From Planctomycetota bacterium (lineage in GTDB: Bacteria > Planctomycetota > Phycisphaerae > WQYP01): a stretch of 13,898 nt of DNA. Below the pieces are notes generated by a model that worked only from the letters and a program-made list of their open reading frames with translations, did no database searches and had not been told where the DNA came from. The stretch spans positions 1 to 13,898 of the forward strand of contig JAJYZY010000063.1 of the NCBI GenBank assembly GCA_021799715.1, in the 5' to 3' direction. Position numbers and translations under genes: made by a program. Shown here in pieces: positions 1 through 6,591 of the stretch (its first letter is position 1; the number at the start of each line of letters is the position of its first letter).

Positions 1-11
1 CAAAATGAACC

Positions 12-34
12 AAACCCTTGCCACGCAAGGGTTT
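12..34. terminator. Hairpin, probable intrinsic terminator
   Basis: A perfect 9-bp inverted repeat (AAACCCTTG / CAAGGGTTT) with a 5-nt loop (CCACG). On the plus strand it runs into TTTTATCATTTTT, which looks like a rho-independent terminator for a gene to the left of the window. On the minus strand the tail is only moderately T-rich, but the hairpin lies about 28 bp beyond the abiEii stop and could end that operon as well. It is the clearest hairpin near a gene end in the window. Confidence 0.6.
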
Positions 35-61
35 TATCATTTTTGCCTGCGAAACTCCGGC

Positions 62-1225
62 TTAAAAGTCCACCAGAAATACAGGTTTAAATGGTTGCGT
101 GGTGAGGTTAACGCTTTCAATGCGATCCACCCGGTATGAGCGCAATTCGTGCGCCTCAATCTCGATGGCGTAGAGAAGCAGTTGGCCTGCGCGTGTTCGT
201 CGAAGCGAGTAGGGCTCGATGATCCGCCGTGTGCCGTCGTAACCAAGCATAATGCACAGGTGATTCGCCGCAGCAAAGCGGATTGATTCCAGCGGCACGC
301 CAGCCCCCCATGTCCAGATGGTGTCGGGAGGACTCCATTGCTCTGCCGTTGCTTCATCAGTTGCTCGCGGGATAGCTGGTAGGGCAGAAATCTCAGCCGC
401 ACTGTCAAGCCAATTGAAGAGGTCCGGCAGTTCGTTCCAAAAATGAACAAATGGTGGGAGAACCAGCAGTTGGTGAGCCAACATGTTGGACCATTCAACT
501 TCGGTTTGCGCCCGGATATCGTTACGCATGATAGTCGCCACGGTAGGTACTGAAACACCCTTTGATTTGCACTTTTCTTCGAGGATGTTACGAATGATTT
601 GTGGTTGAGAACGCACATCCGGACGCCGAAAGAGATTGATAATGTCATAAAGATCACGCGGCCTGGAACGTTCACCCATTGCACGGAGCTTTTCCGCAAA
701 TACTTCATCAAAGCAATAGCAGCGCACCACTCCCGGTGCGGGAAGCTCGTCGGGGAATGAGTGCGCAATGGGACGAAGCACCGTTGGCCTGGCAATTTGT
801 TCAGATGCGCTAAGGTCAAGCCTGATGCATGCAACCTGCGGCGTATTTCGCGGACCTTGGTAATAGATGCGCCCTTCAGTGTAGTGACCTGAGGGGTGTG
901 TCTTGAACAGCGGTTGACGGCTGCTGAAGTTAATGCCGGACTGGTCGGCGACGTTTTGCAGCAGTTCACGGAAAATGGGATCAAGATTGGCCTGGAGTAC
1001 TGGGCCTCCGGGCAGGACGGTGAAATCAAGGTCTTCGGAAAACCGGTAGGTTTCAAGGTAGCACTTCTTCAGGCATGTGCCGCCCTTAAACGCCCACTTG
1101 ATAGAAAGCGATGGATGCGTTCCGATGCCCCATAGCACCCAGCCAAGAACGTAATCCTTCTCCACCACATCTTCGCGCAAGCCCCATTCGCGAACTCGCT
1201 CTTCAATGGCCAGTCGGTTGATCAT
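62..1225 (-). CDS. AbiEii/AbiGii-family nucleotidyltransferase toxin with C-terminal WYL-like domain
   Basis: The toxin half of a type IV (AbiE) toxin-antitoxin, abortive phage infection system; family members are cytosolic nucleotidyltransferases that modify RNA, e.g. tRNA, using NTPs. Visible signatures: VEKDYVL near residue 21, the nucleotide-binding GGT motif at 48-50 (FKGGTCLKKCY), the metal-binding SEDLDF motif at 63-68 with Asp65 and Asp67, and a DEVFAEKLRAM...RDLYDI segment at 173-194. The usual family length is near 300 residues; this one has 387. The extra residues from about 310 (IRFAAANHLCIMLGY, then RRIIEP, then LLLYAI, then SYRVDRI, ending QPFKPVF) follow the order of a WYL ligand-binding domain. 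The start ATG overlaps the abiEi stop as ATGA, indicating translational coupling. Family assignment is firm; the WYL-like reading is pattern-based. Confidence 0.9.
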   Translation of the reverse strand: MINRLAIEERVREWGLREDVVEKDYVLGWVLWGIGTHPSLSIKWAFKGGTCLKKCYLETYRFSEDLDFTVLPGGPVLQANLDPIFRELLQNVADQSGINFSSRQPLFKTHPSGHYTEGRIYYQGPRNTPQVACIRLDLSASEQIARPTVLRPIAHSFPDELPAPGVVRCYCFDEVFAEKLRAMGERSRPRDLYDIINLFRRPDVRSQPQIIRNILEEKCKSKGVSVPTVATIMRNDIRAQTEVEWSNMLAHQLLVLPPFVHFWNELPDLFNWLDSAAEISALPAIPRATDEATAEQWSPPDTIWTWGAGVPLESIRFAAANHLCIMLGYDGTRRIIEPYSLRRTRAGQLLLYAIEIEAHELRSYRVDRIESVNLTTQPFKPVFLVDF

Positions 1226-2055
1226 GAATGGTGGCCCTTTGGCAGGACCGTGGCGTTAATGCGAAGCCCCCAACGTTTCATGATGCGCCCCCGGTTGTTG
1301 CTTGATGGGTCAAGTTTCGTAAGACCAGAACTGCGCCGCTCAAGGCATGCATCCACAAGAGATACGGCGTCAAGCTTCAGTGTCTCAAGGAGATATCCCA
1401 GGCGTTTCATAACCGTGTGATTTCCCAACCGGTCGGCGTAAGCAATGATCTTATTATCGTTGCGATGTTCACTGCGAATATAGGCGTCTAATATTTCAGC
1501 GACATGCACAATTCCGCCCCCTAAAGCCGGATCGTCGAGTATGTCGACCAAGGTGCGTGTCGGGTCGGAGACCTTTACCTTGGTTTGATTCCGCCAGACA
1601 ATTGCCAATCCGAAATGTTCGCTCTCTTTCCGATGGCGCAGGCGAAACTGCGTATCCTGTATGGTCACCATCCGGGCACGGACGGGCGCTGCGGTGATCA
1701 CAACGACATCACGAAAAATCTGCTCGGTAAAGTGCCAATGCTCGGCTGCACTCCAGCCCGCGATATAACATGGCGCAAAGCTCGCGGCCACGACAATCCA
1801 TGGGTCTTCACGCCACTGCGCGGGGGCCGTCGCTCCAAGTGGGACTGTGGTATACAGGCCATGACGAATTCGGGATAGCCAGCCGCGCGAGGCGAGATAG
1901 GCGAGCAGTTTTCTGGCATGCGTCACGTCCATAGCGAGCAGTTTAGCTGTTTGCCCAGGGGTAAAAGGGCCTGAAAGTGAACGTACCAACTGATCGAGCA
2001 ATGCTCGGTTCGAGGCTTCGATCCCCTTGGGTCTTTCGGTATATCGTAACTCCAT
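1222..2055 (-). CDS. AbiEi-family antitoxin (type IV TA, winged-helix N-terminus)
   Basis: Antitoxin and likely autorepressor partner of the downstream AbiEii toxin. The 277-residue protein has an N-terminal helix-turn-helix segment (about residues 20-72: TPGQTAKLLAMDVTHARKLLAYLASRGWLSRIRHGLYTTVP), typical of AbiEi antitoxins. The middle domain contains the family's YIAGWSAAEHWHFTEQ (about 97-112), the VVVIT strand and the VSDPTRTLVDILDDP segment (about 162-176). The ATG at 2055 is preceded by GGTGAGG, an adequate ribosome site 4-5 nt upstream. In characterised AbiE systems the antitoxin binds inverted repeats in its own promoter; here a GGTATACC palindrome overlaps the predicted -10 box. The 4-nt overlap with abiEii fits a TA operon. 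Local base composition looks less G+C-rich than the envelope genes to the right, consistent with transfer but not measured over the whole gene. Confidence 0.87.
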   Translation of the reverse strand: MELRYTERPKGIEASNRALLDQLVRSLSGPFTPGQTAKLLAMDVTHARKLLAYLASRGWLSRIRHGLYTTVPLGATAPAQWREDPWIVVAASFAPCYIAGWSAAEHWHFTEQIFRDVVVITAAPVRARMVTIQDTQFRLRHRKESEHFGLAIVWRNQTKVKVSDPTRTLVDILDDPALGGGIVHVAEILDAYIRSEHRNDNKIIAYADRLGNHTVMKRLGYLLETLKLDAVSLVDACLERRSSGLTKLDPSSNNRGRIMKRWGLRINATVLPKGHHS

Positions 2056-2086
2056 ATAACCTCACCGAGTTGGATATTCTGATGTT

Positions 2087-2115
2087 ATGGTATACCGCTT
2101 TTCCAAGAATAGCAA
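2087..2115 (-). promoter_or_regulatory. Putative abiE promoter and operator palindrome
   Basis: Read on the minus strand, TTGCTA (2110-2115) and TACCAT (2087-2092) are 17 bp apart and lie 32 bp upstream of the abiEi ATG. The perfect palindrome GGTATACC (2089-2096) overlaps the -10 box; GGTATA recurs at 2038-2043 and a GATACCG stands at 2120-2126. AbiEi antitoxins are known to repress by binding inverted repeats, so this is the natural operator candidate. The box matches are imperfect. Confidence 0.35.
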
Positions 2116-2216
2116 TTTTGATACCGGAGTTTAACCCAAGAGAATTTGAAAACCCATGTGCGTCAAGGTTTTCGTTGAATTTTCGCTTTCCCGTTACTGT
2201 GACCACCCCAGTAACT

Positions 2217-2340
2217 CAAAAGCCCTCTGCCGCAGTGATGCAGCGGGCGGAGGACTGGCGATGGGGAAGGTTATGGGTGCGTTGCCATCGCAGCGTCCGC
2301 GAAGATGCGGCGAGGTCGGTGGCGAGACTCGACCGCGAGG
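2217..2340 (+). mobile_element. Remnant of a REP-associated tyrosine transposase (RAYT, Y1_Tnp) C-terminus
   Basis: The frame starting at codon position 2217 reads QKPSAAVMQRAEDWRWGRLW, followed by VRCHRSVREDAARSV. The AxxVxRAEDWxWxSLW pattern is the recognisable C-terminal signature of RAYT/TnpA_REP transposases, which usually read ...NPVRAxLVxRAEDWRWSSLW. Nothing upstream in this frame resembles the catalytic HUH and Tyr part, so only the tail survives and the element is dead. It lies between the abiE promoter and a truncated PEP-CTERM gene in a different frame, and marks a rearrangement point. The 3' limit is approximate, since similarity fades after about 2340. Confidence 0.55.
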
Positions 2341-2371
2341 CGGAGGGAACAGCGCCGACAGCCTCGGGGCG

Positions 2372-2629
2372 TACCACGCCGTTGTTTACAGCAACGGAAC
2401 TTTAACAGATATCAAAACCGTAACGGCTAACCTGCCGGTCGGTTTCAACCTTCAGACAGCCAACGCGATTAACCTTCCAGGTGAAATCGTTGGTTGCGGA
2501 ACCGGGCCCGTTGGTGATACCCGTGCCTTTCTCCTGACACCCATCGCTACGCCGGAGCCAGCTTCGCTGGCCCTGTTGACCGTGGATGGTTTGGCCCTGC
2601 TGGTGCGTAGGCGTAAAACAGCCGGATGA
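2372..2629 (+). pseudogene. 5'-truncated HAF-repeat PEP-CTERM surface protein
   Basis: An open frame (codons in phase with 2156) whose recognisable part begins near 2372 with YHAVVYSNGTLTDI, then TANAINLPGEIVGCGT and TRAFLLTPI. This is the layout of a single HAF-type extracellular repeat (HAFLYSNGTMTDLG..., AINxxGQIVG, RAFLLTP). The end is a classical PEP-CTERM sorting tail: PEPASLALL at about 2552, a short hydrophobic helix, then VRRRK and the stop. Such tails are recognised by an exosortase and anchor or release proteins at the envelope. The signal peptide and the other repeats that a full gene would have are missing; upstream sequence in this frame is unlike a protein of the family. The simplest reading is a 3' remnant of a surface protein gene cut by a transposase-linked rearrangement. 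Expression is doubtful because no suitable start or ribosome site precedes the recognisable part. Confidence 0.72.
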
Positions 2630-2696
2630 AGAATTATGGTTACAGCTTGCGCGAAAACAATCGCGCCGGGGTGATGCGTTTTATTCCCTGAAGCCT

Positions 2697-3473
2697 TTAG
2701 AGCTTCATTTCCGCCAGGGTTGTGTTGACATATTCGATGTCAAAATTCTGCGCATCGAAATCTTCGCCCATCCATTCCGATATTTCGGCGTGTTCCGGGT
2801 GCTTTTTGTCCGCAAGTATTTCGAGTTTTTCGTAGTAACCCCATAAGCCGCCGCTGTCTTCCGCCGGGCAGTGCAATTTGCCCGCTGTGCACCTGGCTGC
2901 GGGGCGTTTGTCTTGAGCCGCAATGACTTTTTCCACCGTCACCAGATGCTCCCAGTTATCCCCAAAATCATAAACGTAATCAAATTTCATTTTTTCCCGT
3001 AATACCTCCCGCAACTGATATTCCGCCTCGTCTTCGCCATCCATATCGTCGTACATGGCATCCTCCGGCCCATTGGCAACATAAGCCGTGCCGTCGATAT
3101 TAAACTCGTGCAGATGTCCCCCGTGCCAGCCCATGGCAACCTGTATGACCGTATGGAGATCCCCAAGGGTCATATCCGCAGGAACAATCACCCGCCGCCA
3201 GATCGGAGGCTTGCTGCCCCGCAGTGTCATTTTAAGCTGGAAGCCTCCGACTTTATCCCGTGTCTTTTTCGTCTTCGTCCTGGTTACGCCCAATGATTTC
3301 TGGTAAAGCTGCATCGCCGTCGCCGCTTCCTCCGCGCATTTCTCCAAATCCTCGGCGGTGATCTCCGGCAATACTTCCCGCAGGGATTCAAGCGAACCCG
3401 TCTGTTCATACAGCGCGAGAATCAGCAGTGTCCGGTCGGATAACACTTTGATAAAATCATTCTTCTTACCCAT
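2697..3473 (-). CDS. Plasmid pRiA4b ORF-3-like family protein
   Basis: A 258-residue cytosolic protein of the pRiA4b ORF-3/IS1096 TnpR-like family (MM3350-like fold). Its molecular function is not established; members often occur on plasmids and near mobile elements. Family motifs in order: KPPIWRRVIVPADMTLGDLH (about 88-107), the GW...GHLHEF segment ending near 124, FDYVYDFGDNWEH (about 164-176), and CPAEDSGGLWGYYE (about 202-215) followed by the usual helical tail. The N-terminal 70 residues are a helical, Lys/Glu-rich extension. The start is set at the ATG at 3473, with GGAG placed 6 nt upstream; an in-frame TTG at 3485 is possible but overlaps the ribosome site. It stands alone, with remnants on one side and a non-coding gap on the other. 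Family assignment is firm; role unknown. Confidence 0.88.
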   Translation of the reverse strand: MGKKNDFIKVLSDRTLLILALYEQTGSLESLREVLPEITAEDLEKCAEEAATAMQLYQKSLGVTRTKTKKTRDKVGGFQLKMTLRGSKPPIWRRVIVPADMTLGDLHTVIQVAMGWHGGHLHEFNIDGTAYVANGPEDAMYDDMDGEDEAEYQLREVLREKMKFDYVYDFGDNWEHLVTVEKVIAAQDKRPAARCTAGKLHCPAEDSGGLWGYYEKLEILADKKHPEHAEISEWMGEDFDAQNFDIEYVNTTLAEMKL

Positions 3474-3841
3474 GGTTTTCTCCAAACGGGATTTACGTCA
3501 CCAGACAATACTGTAACGGGTGCGACGCTAAAGTGACAACAACAAGAATCGCCGCCGGGCACACATACATGTCTGCGGCATCCCCGCCCACGGCTCGCAG
3601 ATTTCCACCGGGGGCGGTGTGACGGAGATTTCCCAGCCCGCAGGTTCTTGGACATATGCGGTCGTTTGGCCATTTGCGTTGGATTGTGTGGCCACGTGGC
3701 GGAGCGCCTTGCTGGTCATACCGGTGGAGTTGGTGGTGGATGTACCGTTTGGCGGTGACATCGCCGCGTTAGCCGCGCCAAACTCCGCTGCTTGCTGTAA
3801 ACTTGAGTTGTGGAATCTGGAGCTGCCACTGGAGCTGCAAT
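3474..3841. other. Non-coding gap with no convincing gene
   Basis: About 370 bp between the divergent pRiA4b ORF-3-like gene and rmlD. Open frames exist on both strands (a Ser/Thr/Asn-rich minus-strand one at 3528-3761 and a plus-strand one running from 3619), but neither has a ribosome site, a recognisable domain or sensible composition. The left end holds the putative promoter of the minus-strand gene; the right end holds the rmlD ribosome site. Confidence 0.5.
3510..3539 (-). promoter_or_regulatory. Putative promoter of the pRiA4b ORF-3-like gene
   Basis: On the minus strand, TTGTCA (3534-3539, 5 of 6 consensus) and TACAGT (3510-3515, 4 of 6) are separated by 18 bp, about 37 bp upstream of the ATG. 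Match-based prediction only. Confidence 0.38.
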
Positions 3842-4726
3842 ATGAAAGTCATGGTCATTGGAAGCACGGGACAACTTGGGGCGGACCTGGTCGCGGCTTT
3901 GCCGCAGGCGGGTTGCGGGACGCTGGCTGTCAGCGGGCGGCAAGAGTTGGACATTACCAACACGCCGGCATTTGCAGCGTTTGTTGATCAGCACCACCCT
4001 GATGCCGTGATCAATACCGCCGCATTTCACAATGTCGATCTTTGTGAAAGTCAAACCGATTCGGCCTATCAGGTTAATACCATTGCCGTGCGCGGGTTGG
4101 CCGTGGAATGCCAGAAGCGCGGCATATTGTTCTTTCAGATTGGCACAGATTACGTCATGGACGGCCCGGTTGATGGCAAACCGTTGCCGGAAACGGCTCC
4201 GGTGCATCCTAAAAGCATTTACGCCCTGACGCGCTTCGGTGGTGATTGCATGACCCTGACCCACGCCCCAACGGTGGGATATGTGGTGCGAACCTGCGGA
4301 CTATTTGGCATCGCGGGATGCAAGCTCAAAGGCGGCCTGAATTTTGTTGACACCATGATCGCCGCCGCCCGTGCCGGCAAACCCATGCGCGTGGTCGCCG
4401 ATCAGATCGTCGCCCCTACGCCCACGGATGATCTGGCCAAGCAATTAATTCTTATGATCCAACGCCGCCCCGGACCGGGCCTGTATCATGCTGTCTCACA
4501 CGGGCAGTGTTCCTGGCATGAATTCGCGTGCGCGGCTTTGTCCCTGGCGGGCATTGACCATCCGATCACACCGGTCAGCAGCGGCGAATTTGCCGCGCCC
4601 GCCCAACGCCCCTTCTATTCCGTGCTGGATAACCAGCGCCTGCGAAACCTTGGCATGGATATCATGGGCGACTGGCGCGAAAGTCTGCGGCGCTTCATTG
4701 AAACAAAATATCCGCGGCATCATTAA
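3842..4726 (+). CDS. dTDP-4-dehydrorhamnose reductase-like protein (RmlD/RfbD family)
   Basis: An extended-SDR reductase expected to convert dTDP-4-dehydro-L-rhamnose to dTDP-L-rhamnose with NAD(P)H, supplying deoxysugar for surface polysaccharide. The 294-residue length is normal. Visible: the GSTGQLG dinucleotide loop (7-13), LDITN (36-40), the INTAAFHNVDLCE stretch (57-69) that matches the family's INAAAYTxVDxAE, GTDYVMDG (101-108; STDYVFDG in the family) with Thr102, and the RPFYSVLDN substrate-side segment (256-264). The catalytic YxxxK motif reads YALTR (127-131), so Lys is replaced by Arg. The ATG at 3842 is chosen because GGAG lies 7 nt upstream; an in-frame TTG at 3803 has no such site. 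No rmlA, rmlB or rmlC is adjacent. Family firm; exact substrate less sure because of the changed active site. Confidence 0.85.
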   Translation: MKVMVIGSTGQLGADLVAALPQAGCGTLAVSGRQELDITNTPAFAAFVDQHHPDAVINTAAFHNVDLCESQTDSAYQVNTIAVRGLAVECQKRGILFFQIGTDYVMDGPVDGKPLPETAPVHPKSIYALTRFGGDCMTLTHAPTVGYVVRTCGLFGIAGCKLKGGLNFVDTMIAAARAGKPMRVVADQIVAPTPTDDLAKQLILMIQRRPGPGLYHAVSHGQCSWHEFACAALSLAGIDHPITPVSSGEFAAPAQRPFYSVLDNQRLRNLGMDIMGDWRESLRRFIETKYPRHH

Positions 4727-4869
4727 CGTAACGGTAGTTGCCCGACATGGGGCTTTGAATGGTTGTCATTCGAGAACTGGCATTGTCGAATTGCCGGTAA
4801 CTTTAACTTCTTAACCCGCGGTGGCCGGCGCGGCACATGCCGCGGCGCGTTGTCGAGTACGGACAGGGC

Positions 4870-6426
4870 ATGATTAATAAGCTGACAACCATGCGATTCC
4901 CGCGGAGCTGGCGATTTTGGCTGGTGCTGGCCATTGGCCTTGGTCTGGCCTGGCGACTGACCGATTATTTCCTCCGCTTCCCGGTGTGGGATGATGAAGC
5001 CTCCCTGGGATTAAACATTTTGCATCGTGGTTATCTGGGTTTATTGCAACCCCTGCGCTATGGACAAGTCTGTCCCATCGGTTTTCTCTGGCTAAGCAAA
5101 TGTCTTATTGACTGCTGGGGAACACATGTATGGGTGTTGCGGTTTGTGCCGCTGGTTGCCGGAATTGCCGCGGTCTTGCTGGCCTGGCCCATCACCGGAA
5201 AAGTGGCGGGGCGGCGCGTGGGATTGCTGGCCACCGCCCTGATTGCCTGTTCACTGGCCACCAATCGCTTCGGCACGGATTTTAAGCCCTATTCCATGGA
5301 TTTGCTTCTGGCATTGATCATCATCGGCCTGGCGTTAATAGCCATCCGCAGGCCGCGCGACCATCGCCCGGTATTGTTTCTTGCGCTGATAACACCCGCA
5401 GCCATTGTGTTGTCGTATCCGAGTGTATTTGTCATCGCGGCGGCATTGGCCGCGCTATTGCCCGGCTTATTTGGCAACAGAAGCGCGTTATGGCGCGCAG
5501 CATATATTTGCTGGGCGGCCCTGGCCGGCAGTGTGTTTGCGGCCATTTATTTCCTGGTGATCCATGGACAAATGCACCACACGCACCGATTCATGCAGGA
5601 ATTCTGGAAAAATGCTTTTCCACCGCATGGCCTGGCCATATTTCCATGGCTTATCGATGCGCATATCTCCAATATGATGAGCTATCCATTTGGCGGTTCC
5701 AAGGGAATCGCCCTGCTGATTGCGCCGCTGGTGCTGGTGGGACTTTTGCGATTATGGAAAAAGCGGCGCCACGCCGAATTGATTCTCCTAGGCGGCCCGT
5801 TTGTACTGACCTTCATCGCGGCGTATCTGCATAAATACCCATACGGAGCTGATGCCCGCGTGGAGCAGCATCTGGTTCCATCCATTGCCCTGCTGGCCGC
5901 GCTGGGGGCGGTCACGCTGACGGCACTGGCGATAAAAAAAACGCGCCGACTGAACTCTTGGCGCAACGCCGCCCATATTCCGGTTGCAGTCATGACCTGC
6001 TTTGCGGTGGTCATGATCGGCAAAGACATCCGGTACCCTTGGCGAACTCCGGCACCGCTGCTGGCGCAAAACTTTATCCGCGAGGTGTTTCACCACGCCG
6101 GCAAGGACACGCAAATTGTGCTTCTTAATACCCGGCCTTATCACTTCTCGGTTTTACTGTCCTGGCAACTCTCATGCGTCCGGCGGCGTTTTATAACTCT
6201 TACAGACATTGCCAACCCTTGGTCCGTTGCCGCGGGGGATAATCTCTGGCTTGTGCGTTTCCATTTCAGCCATCGTGATCCCATATCCATTCAAACGTTG
6301 CGACACTTCCAGCGCCAAGTGCCGGGAGGGAAAGTCATGACCAATTTTACCCGGCGACTTTTCGAACCTTTCAGCGGGCACCCCGCGGTGTATATGCAGG
6401 CTGTACACATTGTTCCGCCCCGCTGA
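4870..6426 (+). CDS. GT39-like membrane glycosyltransferase (GT-C fold)
   Basis: An integral inner-membrane protein of about 518 residues with around ten hydrophobic segments, resembling the glycosyltransferase family 39 / ArnT-like group. These enzymes take a sugar from a polyprenyl-phosphate donor on the periplasmic face and pass it to lipid or protein acceptors. The first transmembrane helix (about 14-32) is followed by WDDEA (40-44), the first-loop acidic motif of GT-C enzymes, and later by FKPYSMDLLLALI (about 138-150), which matches the family's (K/P)Y-x-x-D/E-x-LLAL stretch after the third helix. The C-terminal 130 residues form a soluble domain with no recognised family. Start: ATG at 4870 has purine-rich GGACAGG just upstream; ATG at 4837 also opens the frame but lacks a ribosome site. 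It follows rmlD by 143 bp on the same strand and may be co-transcribed. Exact sugar and acceptor cannot be told. Confidence 0.75.
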   Translation: MINKLTTMRFPRSWRFWLVLAIGLGLAWRLTDYFLRFPVWDDEASLGLNILHRGYLGLLQPLRYGQVCPIGFLWLSKCLIDCWGTHVWVLRFVPLVAGIAAVLLAWPITGKVAGRRVGLLATALIACSLATNRFGTDFKPYSMDLLLALIIIGLALIAIRRPRDHRPVLFLALITPAAIVLSYPSVFVIAAALAALLPGLFGNRSALWRAAYICWAALAGSVFAAIYFLVIHGQMHHTHRFMQEFWKNAFPPHGLAIFPWLIDAHISNMMSYPFGGSKGIALLIAPLVLVGLLRLWKKRRHAELILLGGPFVLTFIAAYLHKYPYGADARVEQHLVPSIALLAALGAVTLTALAIKKTRRLNSWRNAAHIPVAVMTCFAVVMIGKDIRYPWRTPAPLLAQNFIREVFHHAGKDTQIVLLNTRPYHFSVLLSWQLSCVRRRFITLTDIANPWSVAAGDNLWLVRFHFSHRDPISIQTLRHFQRQVPGGKVMTNFTRRLFEPFSGHPAVYMQAVHIVPPR

Positions 6427-6591
6427 CCCCGTTGGCCCACCCGATTTTCTTGGAACACGATCTGTTGCCGCCATCAATCCGCCCGGCTCGTGCCGCCGCG
6501 CGGCGCTTGCCGATGGCCGAGATTTGCACGGTATTTTGCCAGTGCGTCCTGGTTTATGGGTTGGCGCATACCGGCCGGATTGGTGATGTTT

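Noticed and set aside
37..1056. A long plus-strand open frame opposite abiEii
   Set aside because: It is antisense to a gene with intact catalytic motifs, has no domain, and its composition (Ser, Arg, Cys-rich) is that of a shadow frame.
2156..2371. Upstream part of the frame that ends in the PEP-CTERM tail
   Set aside because: It lacks a signal peptide and any HAF-like pattern, and over part of its length the neighbouring frame encodes the transposase remnant, so it is not the true N-terminus.
3528..3761. Ser/Thr/Asn-rich minus-strand frame in the gap before rmlD
   Set aside because: No ribosome site, no recognisable domain, low-complexity composition. It could be a gene relic, but nothing supports it.
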